64,000 bases of DNA, from NCBI GenBank assembly GCA_030704615.1, contig CM060734.1, positions 28,908,042 through 28,972,041 on the forward strand. Reading direction: 5' to 3'. The notes beneath the pieces were generated by a model. It saw only the letters and a list, made by a program, of their open reading frames with translations. It was not told the origin of the DNA and did no database searches. How positions within the stretch are numbered: position 1 is the first letter of the stretch; each line of letters begins with the position of its first letter. Of the stretch, positions 22,377 to 32,243 are shown in pieces. Origin of the DNA: Takakia lepidozioides (Eukaryota > Streptophyta > Takakiopsida > Takakiales > Takakiaceae). The position numbers and the translations under genes were made by a program.

Positions 22377-23316
22377 ATGTTGTGCAAAAACTACGCCAAG
22401 TACGAGATTGCTGATGGAGCAAAGGTAAGTCGTCCTCATATCTTCTCACGTATTCCTCAATTAAAAGTACTACATCTACTGAAACCTCGCGTTTGTGAAT
22501 TGAGTATTGATGCATTTCATATCATGCATCTTGCAGCCCCGTCTTGATGTCCAAGCTCACAATTTATTTGCTGAAGAGGCATACCGATGCGGGTTTCTTC
22601 CTTCTTACGAGCCCCACCCCATTCCGGATATGAACATTTTTTTCTCGCAACATGACGTAGATGCAGTTTGTGAGGTAGCGGGGTACGATGCGCGTTTATC
22701 TATTTTTGGGCACCGGGCCAGGCGTTTGCCACCTACACACACACATTCGTCATCCTCGACATCGGCACCCCCATCATCACCATCATCCGCATCGTCCGTT
22801 CCTCCTATTGTACATGGTCTTTCTTCATCACCATTGCCATCTGAGGTCCCTCATACCGACCGGCTACGTGTCCCTTCCCCTCCATTGCCGAGACCACAGC
22901 CGCCACCGAGTCCGAGTTCGTCATCCTCGACATCGGCACCCCCATCCTCACCATCATCCGCATCGTCCGTTCCTCCTATTGTACATGTTCTTTCCTCATC
23001 ACCATCGCCATCCCGGCCATCTCGGCCGGTACTTCCTCCACGCGAGATCCCTTATACCAACCTACGTGTCCCTTCCCCTCCATTGCCGAGTCCGTATCCG
23101 GGTCCTCTGGCAGAACCCGGATGGATCCCACCATCTTTGGGGACTGTGTATGACTGGAACCAATGGATCACTAGGTTCCCACTCCAAGAGGAGGGCCCCC
23201 GAAGTGATGGACGGGCGCCGCCCCCTAGGAGAGGTGAACCGAAGGTGTTTTGCACGGTTGGTTCGCGCCTTTGCCGGCCTGATGACAGCACCATACGTCA
23301 TTGTGGTGCTAGGTAG
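22377..23316 (+). CDS. Hypothetical two-exon Ser/Pro-rich protein
   Basis: Candidate exons are 22377-22424 (MLCKNYAKYEIADGAK, donor GTAAGT) and 22537-23316 (acceptor CATCTTGCAG), joined in phase 0 to give about 275 residues. The first 65 residues look globular (NLFAEEAYRCGFLPSYEPHP, FSQHDVDAVCEVAGYDARLS). The middle is Ser/Pro-rich and contains a direct duplication of about 178 bases (22740-22830 and 22918-23010). The end is Trp/Pro-rich (YDWNQWITRFPLQEEG). Upstream Arg/Pro-rich open sequence from about 21509, a GTGAGT donor near 21735 and a T-rich stretch at 21755-22015 may be further exons and an intron. Family unknown; it could be a captured gene fragment inside a transposon. The bases 23317-23514 show nothing. 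Confidence 0.4.
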
Positions 23317-23514
23317 CTATTCACGATGGGAGTCCAATCCCATTTCTACCAATGTCTTGTGCCTTGTCTAGTTCCAATTCCCGAGGGTGAGCCTTGTTGA
23401 AAAACAAGCCTAGGACCTGTGAACAATGCTTTGTTTATAGAAGCTCACCACCCAACCTTAGAACCACCACAATCAAGAGTGTGTCATAAAACAACTTCTC
23501 TGTGGTTCACCCCC

Positions 23515-24085
23515 AAGAGGTTAGCTATTTCATGAGCATGAGCGGCATGAGCGGCATGAGCGGAGTAGTAAGACAATCGGTTTTCATGAGTAGAAGTACA
23601 AATTTCGAAAATAAAAAACAATAAAAAATATTAATTTAATGCAATGTGTCAGGAAAAACAAATATATTATTCGGCCCCTTGAAGGGAAATTTGTAGTTTT
23701 GACAGTTGTGCTCATGATATTTCGTCTTCCGCTCATGCCAATTCCCAGCGACATGTGCAAATATGGCACTGAATTTCGCGGTAATAGGGTCCGTAACCTG
23801 AAAAAACGGCGACGTATTTCGCGGTAATAGGTCTCTCTGGCGAAAAATGGTGCCGAATTCCGCGGCTATAGGTCCCCTCATGACAGGTAATTCGGCGCCA
23901 TTTTTCCAGTGCATGTTCGGACTTAGCCAGCTTTTGGCGCAAAATAGGGAAATTCGGCGCCATTTTTCCAGACACTGTACCAGTGCATGTTGGGACTTAG
24001 CCAGTTTTCGGCCCAAAAAAGAGAAATTCGACGTCATTTTTCCAGACACGGTACCAGTGCGTGTTGGGACTTAGCCAGTTTTCGG
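23515..24085. repeat. Dispersed repeat B, copy 2
   Basis: Same repeat as 17993-18545, starting TAGCTATTTCATGAGCATGAGCG with an extra GGCATGAGC unit. The right half (about 23880-24085) holds three tandem units of about 72-75 bases built on AATTCGGCGCCATTTTTCCAG and TTAGCCAGTTTTCGG. It is joined directly to a MULE exon at TTCGGCC. Confidence 0.85.
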
Positions 24086-24087
24086 CC

Positions 24088-26302
24088 ATGTTTGTCGTGG
24101 GCATGTCGGTGTCGGAGTCGAGACACATTTCCTGCACAAGCACATGTTGAGGTTACAAGCAAGTTACAAATATGGCCAAGAATAATATTCAACGGGACGC
24201 GAATTTGTGCAACTCACCTCCCGCATATAGTCGCCAAACTGGAGGAAACGATAATGCCACCATGCTAGCCACTGACCATTGCTCCCTCGTCTGATTTCCT
24301 TACAGCACCTGACGATGTCCACAAGCCCGTATACATGCAAACTGTGTCTCTGCATCATCCAAGGTGGGAGCGCGCTTCCACACAAGGCACATGGAACGGT
24401 GCTCCTCTCTGAAATCTGGCGCCACGAGCCTGGTTGTGTACTGCGAAAGGCTCTGCAGAAAATGGAACCCACAAGATCTCTCCTTGCCTTCCATGAGAAC
24501 ATTGGGGTCTTGCCCGTACACCCTTCGGATGGCAGCCCAATTTGCTTGTGCGTTGTCTGCCATGAAACCACGGAAATTGGGAGGGGGCAATCCCGCCTTG
24601 GCTATCTGTTCGTTTATTCCCTGCCAAAGAAGCATCTCCGATTGTGTGTCCTCTCCTTTCATCTCACAAATAGCAATTGTCATTAGCATCCTGCAGTGGG
24701 TGAAGTAGACATGTGCACCCATTGTCACCCACTAGTGATTTGTAATTCGCTTGATATGGTCGAACATGACCCAACTGTTTGACAAGTCCCCACTCGTCAT
24801 CCTGTCGTCCAGTTCGACGCCGCTGCCAGGTCCACACGTGGACATTTTGAATACGAAACAACGATCTGCCTCAGTCCCTTGTCCTGGAAACCTACTTCCA
24901 TGAATGTAGTCATATCCACATCGTCGCTTCACCTCCAGAATGGAGTGCATATCCGAGCCACGCCCAATTTTCTGTTTGCATGAGACAATGTGGTTTCGGA
25001 CATTCGGTGAACATACGTGGACACCGACTCCAGCAATGCCTCCATTTCCTTCTCGTCGAGAGGAACTCTATCGGAGCCGTCTTCCGACATAATTCTGGCC
25101 AATGCCATCTTATGGGCGGCTTGGAGCTGTATCTGTTTGGGTTTGGCACCCGGTCTCAACTTAACCTCCTCCTGAACGAGCTGCTCTGCTTCGTGGGCAG
25201 CCTCCCGCGAGTTCCCCCTCGCCAATTTGTGACAATGGGAACCAACGTGCATGCAAGCTCGGGTGAGGTCAGGGAAACGGTGCAACACATATAACTGCTT
25301 GGCATTACAAACAGACATGCAGTGTGGTGGTTCTTTGCAATGCGCACACTTAAATGTGGAGTTCGGAACCTTCTCCTGAGCTCGAAATGGTTGATGAGCT
25401 GTGCCTGTCCAATCGGTCTCGTTCCTGTGACCTCTGGATTTAAAGTGGACGCAAGTTGGGGAGAAACACCACAACGCGCCCGCACAAACAACGTAGCGCA
25501 CCCGCACACCATCGAGCATCTTCATGCTGGTGATTTTGGTAACGCACCAAGGATGACCGTCATGTTTTCTATCCATATCTGTCAACATTCCGGACGCCCT
25601 CGAGTAGTCCGCCCGAGGAGGGAACTCAAAGAAGATATTACCATCGACGTCGGCGGGAAGGCATGTAACCGATTTAATTGCAAACTTGTTGTAGTCCAGC
25701 CCGGCCAGCTCCGACCGGTGTCCCTCCAGGTGAAGCCCTCGCAGAATTTCAAGAATAGATCGAACTGCGGTGCTCGTGCTGGGAATATGACTCCCTCCTC
25801 CACTGACGTCCATTGAGGACTTGCCTGATCTCCAGGACGACCTCGGAACTTCCATGACCTCGTCTGAGTCGGACAGGTTGTGAACAACCCGGTTCTCGCT
25901 CGTCTTCATGGATGGGTTCGGCTCTGGATTTACTTCGTTGCGGACTTCTCTCTTTGAGGTAGCCACTCTCTGATTCGCGGATTGTTTCGTGGAAGGCGCC
26001 AGGATAGAAGGTGCATTTGGCGGGCAAATGAAGTCCCCAACAGCCCTGTATATGACGTTGTCCGATGGTGGAACTCGCCATTCCCTGCCATCGCCGAAAT
26101 CATCGTGGAGCACAACAATACTCTCGACAACAAGGCCGTTTGAGTCCTTCATTTCCTCCTCCAAAAAAACCGACCCCGGTTTCAGGTGGTATCGAACGCA
26201 CAAATATTTCTCCATCACCTGGCAGATGTCCCCTCTGCACGGAAATGAAGCTCTATGCTCGTGAAGAGGGCAGTACACTGTAGCGCTCGGGTTTTCCGCC
26301 AT
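24088..26302 (-). pseudogene. MULE transposase, N-terminal and catalytic part (copy 1a)
   Basis: Reads leftward from an ATG at 26302. The N-terminal half (to about 24930) is open for more than 450 codons. It includes an acidic/Ser linker, a Cys/His-rich region with KHDGHPWCVTK, CAHCKEPPHC and ACMHVGSHCHK (probably a zinc-binding DNA-recognition module), and a helical segment. The catalytic part follows with frame changes: MTIAICEMKGED, then FRGFMADNAQANWAAIR carrying the second Asp, and SCGFHFLQSL. An exon ends at a GTGAGT donor near 24217; the next exon (MCLDSDTDMPT) begins near 24143 and is cut at 24088 by repeat B. The first catalytic Asp region is shifted out of frame. A near-complete but non-functional Mutator-like transposase. 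Confidence 0.75.
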
Positions 26303-26589
26303 GAGAGATGTGCACACAAGACTGCCAGGATGGCGTGCGGGGAAGCTCCCTGGTAGAAGGGGGATGCAGCGATGGGAAGGAATGCGGTGCCGATTTGTCC
26401 GAGCGACGAAGCCTGATCCAAATCCAAGGAGCCAACTATCTCAAAAATCCAGAGTCAGAGTGTTAATGAACCTTGTCTCCGGAATGCGGCCCCTGGGCTT
26501 TGCGCAATAACTGCCAACGGTATGCAGTCAGAAAGTGGGGGCCGTCCGGATGATGTCGGCTAAAGGGGAGAAGCCGGCACCGTGCCGTC
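26303..26589. other. Spacer between MULE and palindrome satellite
   Basis: No gene or repeat recognised. If the MULE has a 5' terminal repeat it should lie here, but I could not match it to a partner. Confidence 0.35.
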
Positions 26590-27640
26590 ACATTACTACA
26601 CCCGAATGGAAATTCGGCACCCAATACCCAACAGGGGCCGCACGGATGAAGTCGTCTGGGGCAGAGATGCCGGCACCTGTCCGACAGAAAACATCCCCCG
26701 GATGGAAATTCAGCGCCGAATTTCCATTCGGATCCACCCAAAGGAAGTCCTGTCGGGGGTCAGGCCGAAAACTGACCGACCTAAAAACCTCCGCGGATGG
26801 AAAAACGGCGCCGAATTTCCATCCGAGGCCTTTCGGATGCAGTCGGCTCGGGGGAAAGGCCGCCATCTGGCCCTCACATTACAACCCCCGGACGGAAATT
26901 CGGCACCGAATATACAACAGGGGAAGCCCGGATGAAGTCGCCTCGGGCGCAGAGGCCGGCGCGTGTGCGACAGAGAACATCCCCTGGATGGACATTCGGC
27001 GCCGAATTTCCATCCGGGCCCCCCCAAAGGAAGTCGTGTCGGGGGGTCAGGCCGAAAACTGGCCGGCATAAAAACATCCCCAGATGGAAAAAAACGGCGC
27101 CGAATTTCCATCTGGGGCGGTTCGGATGCAGTCGGGGAGGGGGGAGAGGCCGGCACCTGGCCGTCACATTTCAACCCCCGGACGGAAATTCGGCACCGAA
27201 TATCCAATAGGGGACGCCCGGATGAAGTCGCCTCGGGCGTAGAGGCCGGCACCGTGTTCGACAGAGAGCATCCCCTATATGGAGATTCGGCGCCGAATTT
27301 CCATCCGGGCCCCCCAAAGAAAGTCGTGTCGGGGGGTCAGGCCGAAAACTGGCCGACATAAAAACCTCCCCAGATGGAAAAACGGCGCCGAATTTCCATC
27401 CGGGGCCGTTCCAATGCAGTCAGGGAGGGGGGGAGAGGCCGGCACCTGGCCGTCATATTTCAACCCCCGGACGGAAATTCGGCACCGAATATCCAACAGA
27501 GCGGCGGAGAGGCCGACACCTCTCCGACAGAGACCATCCCCCGGATGGAAATTCGGCGCCGAATTTCCATCGGGACCCCCTCAAAGGAAGTCATAAAAAC
27601 CTCCCAGAATGGAAAAACGGCGCCGAATTTCCGTCCGAGG
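26590..27640. repeat. GGCGCC palindrome satellite, ~97-bp monomers in ~290-bp trimers
   Basis: Twelve palindromic monomers start near 26607, 26700, 26796, 26890, 26985, 27080, 27180, 27276, 27373, 27469, 27541 and 27608. Each is an inverted repeat of about 30 bases centred on GGCGCC or GGCACC, with arms such as GGATGGAAATTC and GAATTTCCATCC. Three variants alternate, giving a higher-order period of about 289-293 bases (26607, 26890, 27180, 27469). Spacers contain CCGAAAACTGGCCGAC and AGGCCGGCACC. The sequence is CpG-rich. Open frames on both strands, giving the same MEIRRRIS-like peptide, are a consequence of the palindromes. Confidence 0.95.
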
Positions 27641-27780
27641 CTGTTCCGATTTGCCTCTAGCAGTCAAGGATTCCAAGAAAAACGTGTCTACAAGTGCACT
27701 TCAGCCACAAAACAAACAGTTAGGTTGGACACGCTCAGAATTACCTGCAGGAAGGTAATTCAGCGCTTCGAAATACTGGC

Positions 27781-28770
27781 GAATGGAAATTCGGCGCTGA
27801 ATATCCATACGCCAGCGATCCGACTTACCTGCTGGATGGAAATTCGGCGCCGGATTTCCATCCATCCGCGATTCGAGTTACCTGCAGGATGGAAATTCGG
27901 CGCCGAATATCCATACGCCAGCGATCTGACTTACCTGCTGGATGGAAATTCGGCGCCGGATTTCCATCCATCCGCGATTCGAGTTACCTGCAAGATGGAA
28001 ATTCGGCGCCGAATATCCATACGCCAACGATCCGACTTACCTGCTGGATGGAAATTCGGCGCCGGATTTCCATCCATCTGGGATTCGAATTATCTGCAGG
28101 ATGGAAATTCGGCGCCGAATATCCATACGCCAGCGATCCGACTTACCTGCTGGATGGAAATTCGGCGCAGGATTTCCATCCATCCGCGATTCGAGTTACC
28201 TGCAGGATGGAAATTCGGCGCCGGATCTCCATCCATCCGGGATTCGAATTACCTGTAGGATGGAAATTTGGCGCCGGATCTCCATCCATCCGCTCTCCGA
28301 CCAACCTTGCGGATGGAAATCCGGCACCGGATCTCCATCCATCCGCTCTCCGACCAACCTTGCGGATGGAAATCCGGCACCGGATCTCCATCCATCCGCC
28401 TCCGAATTACCTGCTTGAAGGAAATTTTGCACGCCGCCCTACCTGCGCGGATGGAAATCCGGCGCCGGATTTCCATCCATCTGCCTCCGAATTACCTGCG
28501 TGAGGGAAATTTGGCGCGCCACCCGACCTGCGCGGATGGAAATCCGGCGCCAGATTTCCATCCATCCGCTTCCGAATCACCTGCGTGAGGGAAATTTGGC
28601 GCGCCGCCCTACCGAATTTGCAGCGCCGACTTACCTGGAGGATGGAAATCCGGCGCCGGATTTCCATCCATCCGCGCTCCGAATTACCTGCATGATGGAA
28701 ATTTTGCGCGCCGACCTACCTTGTGGATGGAAATCCGGCGCCGGATTTCTATCCATCCGCTCTTCGAATT
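27781..28770. repeat. GGCGCC palindrome satellite, ~53-bp monomers in 106-bp dimers
   Basis: About eighteen monomers. Between 27781 and 28200 two spacer types alternate (ACGCCAGCGATCCGACTTAC and ATCCGCGATTCGAGTTACC), so the higher-order unit is 106 bases (starts 27834, 27940, 28046, 28152). After 28259 the spacers change and every second palindrome decays to a GGCGCGCC or TGCGCGCC half-form. The core palindrome is the same as in the 97-bp section. The array ends at about 28770, where methyltransferase coding sequence begins within 25 bases. The stretch 27641-27780 between sections is not repetitive. Confidence 0.95.
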
Positions 28771-28791
28771 AGCTGCATGAAGAGAGTGCGG

Positions 28792-29850
28792 GGATTGCAC
28801 CAGGTCTACCTCAGTTGTCACCATCGGATACCACACCGATTCTGTGGCAGTATCCGGATGAAGGCATTTGCCTTCTGGACTTGTTTGGTGGGCTCAGCAC
28901 CGGATTGGCTGTTGTTCTACAGGCAAGTGTACAAGTTCGGCGTTACTTGTATGTGGAGAGGGATGAGACTGCACGACGCGTCTCACTCCGTCATGTTGCT
29001 TAGTTAGTGCAGCAGTACCTTGAGTTGTTGCCGGTGTCTGCAGTTCGTGGATATCAGCAGGCCTTGCCAGCAGACATTTTGTTGCTGGGGGCGCAGGATT
29101 TGGGGCGGGTTGGCTCCATTGATCTGGTAGTGGCAGGTTGGCCCTCCCAAGGGCATTCATCAGCCGGGCATAGCAATGGATTGCGAGACTCGAGGTCGGG
29201 TCTGTTTTGGGAGATGGTGCGGGTTTTGCGCCACTTACAGCTTCATCAAGCTGTATTTCCAGCATACATATTAGAGAATGTGCCACTGTTGGGTGATTCT
29301 CGGGCCAGGGCGATGACCAGTGTGCATCAAGTCTGGTCGTGGCTTGGGTCAGCAGTGTTGCTGGATGCAGCTGCAGTGGGGTCACGGGCTCATCGTCCAC
29401 GGTTATGGTGGACTAACTTGATACCACTCGCACTGCTCAAGCGTGCATTTGATGGGGTGCAGCGGCTAGCACACCTCACAGTGGATAGCATTTTGGACAC
29501 AGGGAGATAGTCTCAACGTGTGAGACACGATGACCGTTTGCCTTTGGCAATGGTCAACAAGGTGAAGCACGAGCAGCACTACCTACACTGCTCAGTTTCC
29601 CAGAATCGCATGCTTTCGGGGATAGTGGATCTCGCCTCCTGTGGGATGCTCCGTTGCAGCAGTTAGTGGAGCCTAATGCCGACAAGCAAGAGCGGGCTAT
29701 GGGTTTTTCCACTGGGACCATGGCGGTGCCTTCTCTTTCTGAGGCATCACGTCGTCAGGTGTTGGGGCAAGCGATGGATCTCAATTGCTTGATCTGGATT
29801 ATTAGCTTGGCTATGGCTGAGCAACGTAGAGTGCGGAGTGCACTTCCCTT
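28792..29850 (+). pseudogene. Cytosine-5 DNA methyltransferase domain of a retroelement
   Basis: The frame carries the ordered motifs of a C5 cytosine methyltransferase. Motif I is LLDLFGGLSTG (28872 on), followed by a VERDETARR cofactor-site acid. Motif IV is DLVVAGWPSQGH, with Ser (29145-29147) where the catalytic Cys of PCQ should be. Motif VI is ENVP (29274 on). Motif VIII is RAHRPRLWWTN (about 29390). After a frame change near 29560 come ERAMGFSTGT and RRQVLGQAMDLN, fitting motifs IX-X. In-frame TAGs at 29001 and 29508. Motif order I-IV-VI-VIII-IX-X is that of DNMT3/DNMT1-type enzymes. It is in the same orientation as the integrase downstream, with only a linker between. Loss of the catalytic Cys and the stops make this copy inactive. 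Confidence 0.8.
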
Positions 29851-30301
29851 GACGGTCTCTCTGCCTACCGAGACGGTACAGGCAGTGAGTGGGGGCGAGC
29901 CGGTAAGGACCACGGGGTGTAGACATCCATGGCACACGTGGGAGGTGCTCGAGGTTCAGAGGGAGTTGGCAGCCAAGGCTGCTGTGATGGATGAGGTTGG
30001 GGATTCTTCTCGGGTCGAGGAGGTCCTCAAGGATAAGATGATGGGGCAGGATGAGGCATTGTCATTGACTGAGCAAGCACGGAATACTGCTCATGAGGTT
30101 GCGGCATAGCAACCACGGGACGCGTCTCCTACCTCTAAGTCTGCTGGACTTAAGGTTGCAGTTACGGAGGACAATTAGGAGCCTGACATTGGACCCATTG
30201 TCACTGGAGGAGAGAGACGACGTATACGGCGGTTCCTAGGCTTACAAGAATTGTTTTGCTTCTTGTGCTACGGTGGAGGAGCATGAGAGACATGTTCAGG
30301 T
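29851..30301 (+). other. Linker between methyltransferase and RNase H tail; RT missing
   Basis: Open but low-similarity sequence to about 30109 (Glu/Ala-rich, VEEVLKDKMMGQDEALSL), then broken frames. No reverse transcriptase motif is found, so an internal deletion has probably removed protease, RT and most of RNase H. Confidence 0.5.
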
Positions 30302-31982
30302 GTGCATCGACCGGGTTTGGACAATAGGGATGCGGATGCATTGAGTCGCAATCCATGCACGAGCCAGCAGGATGACACTGGAGCTCGGTGGCATAGTGAG
30401 ACGGATGAGGAGATGGTGTCGGGATGGAATGCATTTGCCTTTTTGTGTATCTTGGCATCGAGAGGTCAGGTTGGACCTACAACAGGGATGACTGTAGACG
30501 GAGTGTCTGAGGACCCTGAGGCTAGTGATGAGTCAGGTGGTGCCAGAGATATACATGAGGATTCGGTTGTGTTGGACTACCTCCGCACTGGAGACACGAC
30601 AGCTAGTGTGACTGCCAAGGCGAGGGATCGGATCCTGTAACGAGCCAAGAGGTTCAAGTGGGAGGGGATATACATGCTTCGAGTGTGGGAGGATGGTCGG
30701 GTGGATCGTGCCTCACCCAACACAGCGTGCATGGTTAGTGCGGCATGCCCATGAGGAGTTGGGGCATTTTGGAGTGCGACGCACTCATAGTCTACTGCAG
30801 GGGCAGTATTGGTGGCGTGTTATGCACACAGAGGTGCAACAGTTTGTGGCTAGGTGCATGGTGTGTGACAGGGTGCGTGCTTCATTCAACGCCCCTACAC
30901 CACAGTTGCATCCTTTATCCATCATGGGATTGGGCTACAGGTGGAGTCTTGACTTCGTAGGGCCGTTGCCACTGACGATGCGCCACCACAGATATGTGTT
31001 GGTGATGGTGGAGCACTTCTCCAAGTGGATTGAGTTGGTTCCATTTCCTGACAAGGCTAGTGAGGGGGCTGCGTATGCATTCCTGGATCGTGTGCTTAGC
31101 CGATTCGGTGCTCCAGCTGAGGTACTCACGGACCAAGGGAGAGAGTTCTTGGGGGAGTTTCAGGCTTTGTGTGATAAAGCCTTGATAGACCACCGTACCA
31201 CTTCTCGGGATCATCCTGAGGCCGATGGCTTGGCAAAGAGAGTGGTGCAGACGGTATTGCGCAAGTATGGCTTGCAAAAGGGACACCTAGGAAATTGGGA
31301 TCTTCAGGTACCTTGGTTAGCCATGGGCTACAGGTTTAGTAAACAAGCATCACTTGCCTCCTTCTCACCATATTTCCTTGTCTTTGGCCGAGAGCCAGAT
31401 TTGCCTACCTCTATTCGCATGGAGGCTGCAGTAGTCCTCAACCTTGATGATCCGGATGTGTGGACATAAGCATGTGCCCAGCGGGCAGAGTTGTTCAAAA
31501 GAGTCATGCCTATGGCTTTTGAGAACCTTGCTATTGCCCAACATCGAGACACATTGAGGTATGCCACTATACGTGGAGGGGGATATCGGCCAGGTGTTTG
31601 GCGTTTCCACCCTGGGGACTATGTGTATCTGCAGCAGACATCGCCTACGACCTTGGATGTCACAGCAGGACGTGTGATTCTAATGATCAGGGAGGTGTTG
31701 CCTTCAGGAGTGTTGATTCTGGAGGGTCGAAATGACATGGTATGGAAGGACCATGTGCGCAATTGTGCGCCATGTCACCTTCCACATGTGGATGGGAGGA
31801 TAGATCCCAACCTTGCAGTGGTACCTGCAGGATTGCGTTGCATGCTATGTGGGCATGCTCGTGGTGCCGCCACTATGCTGGTGTGTGATCGATGCTCAAG
31901 AGGTTGGCACATGGGATGTTTGACACCACCTCTTGAGAGGGTTCCTGATGGAGATTGGTTATGTCCACACTGCTTGGGATAG
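30302..31982 (+). pseudogene. Ty3/gypsy RNase H tail, integrase and C-terminal PHD finger
   Basis: Begins with HRPGLDNRDADALSRNP, the RNase H/connection end. The integrase HHCC zinc domain (HEELGHFG, CMVCDRVRAS) and catalytic core follow. The first Asp is in WSLDFVGPLP and the second in VLTDQGREF. The catalytic Glu is Lys (codon 31236-31238, GLAKRVVQT where GLAERVVQT is usual). A TAA at 31467-31469 interrupts the frame. The C-terminal part (31491-31982) has WRFHPGDYVYL, then a C4HC3 PHD finger: CMLC (31839), CDRC, GWHMGC, LCPHC, ending in TAG. PHD fingers commonly read histone H3 tails; here it occupies the place of the integrase chromodomain found in chromoviruses and may guide insertion (inference). 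Confidence 0.85.
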
Positions 31983-32243
31983 TGGCAGTGGATATGACCA
32001 GTGGCAGCTAACAAGACATGGGAGGCCAAGCTCATATGAGTCAAATACCCGAGATCTCAGGCTCAAGTTCACAGGTTGCAAGACGGCGACTAACGATGGG
32101 GCAACTCTTGTACCCGGCCTCTTGATCTATTGAGTTTGAGTGTAGTAGGAACAGTGGTGGAGGACTTAGGGAGGCTATGGCCACTATCACATCTTGTGGC
32201 TATCTGGATTTAGAGGGACCGAAGCGCCAGCTAGGGGGGCGAT

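Noticed and set aside
22688-23371. His/Leu-rich frame overlapping the Ser/Pro-rich gene
   Set aside because: An alternative frame of the same duplicated TCATCC-type repeats; the other frame has the splice acceptor and a globular start.
24980-26283. Plus-strand open frames opposite the MULE N-terminal half
   Set aside because: Shadow frames of the minus-strand transposase, which has recognisable motifs; the plus frames have none.
27374-28588. Long open frames over the satellite on both strands
   Set aside because: They repeat the peptide MEIRRRIS in either direction because the DNA is palindromic; period and composition explain the openness.
26590-28770. CRISPR array (regular palindromic repeats with spacers)
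   Set aside because: The context is a plant nuclear genome, spacers are themselves repeated in dimers and trimers, repeats vary, and there are no cas genes. It is a satellite.
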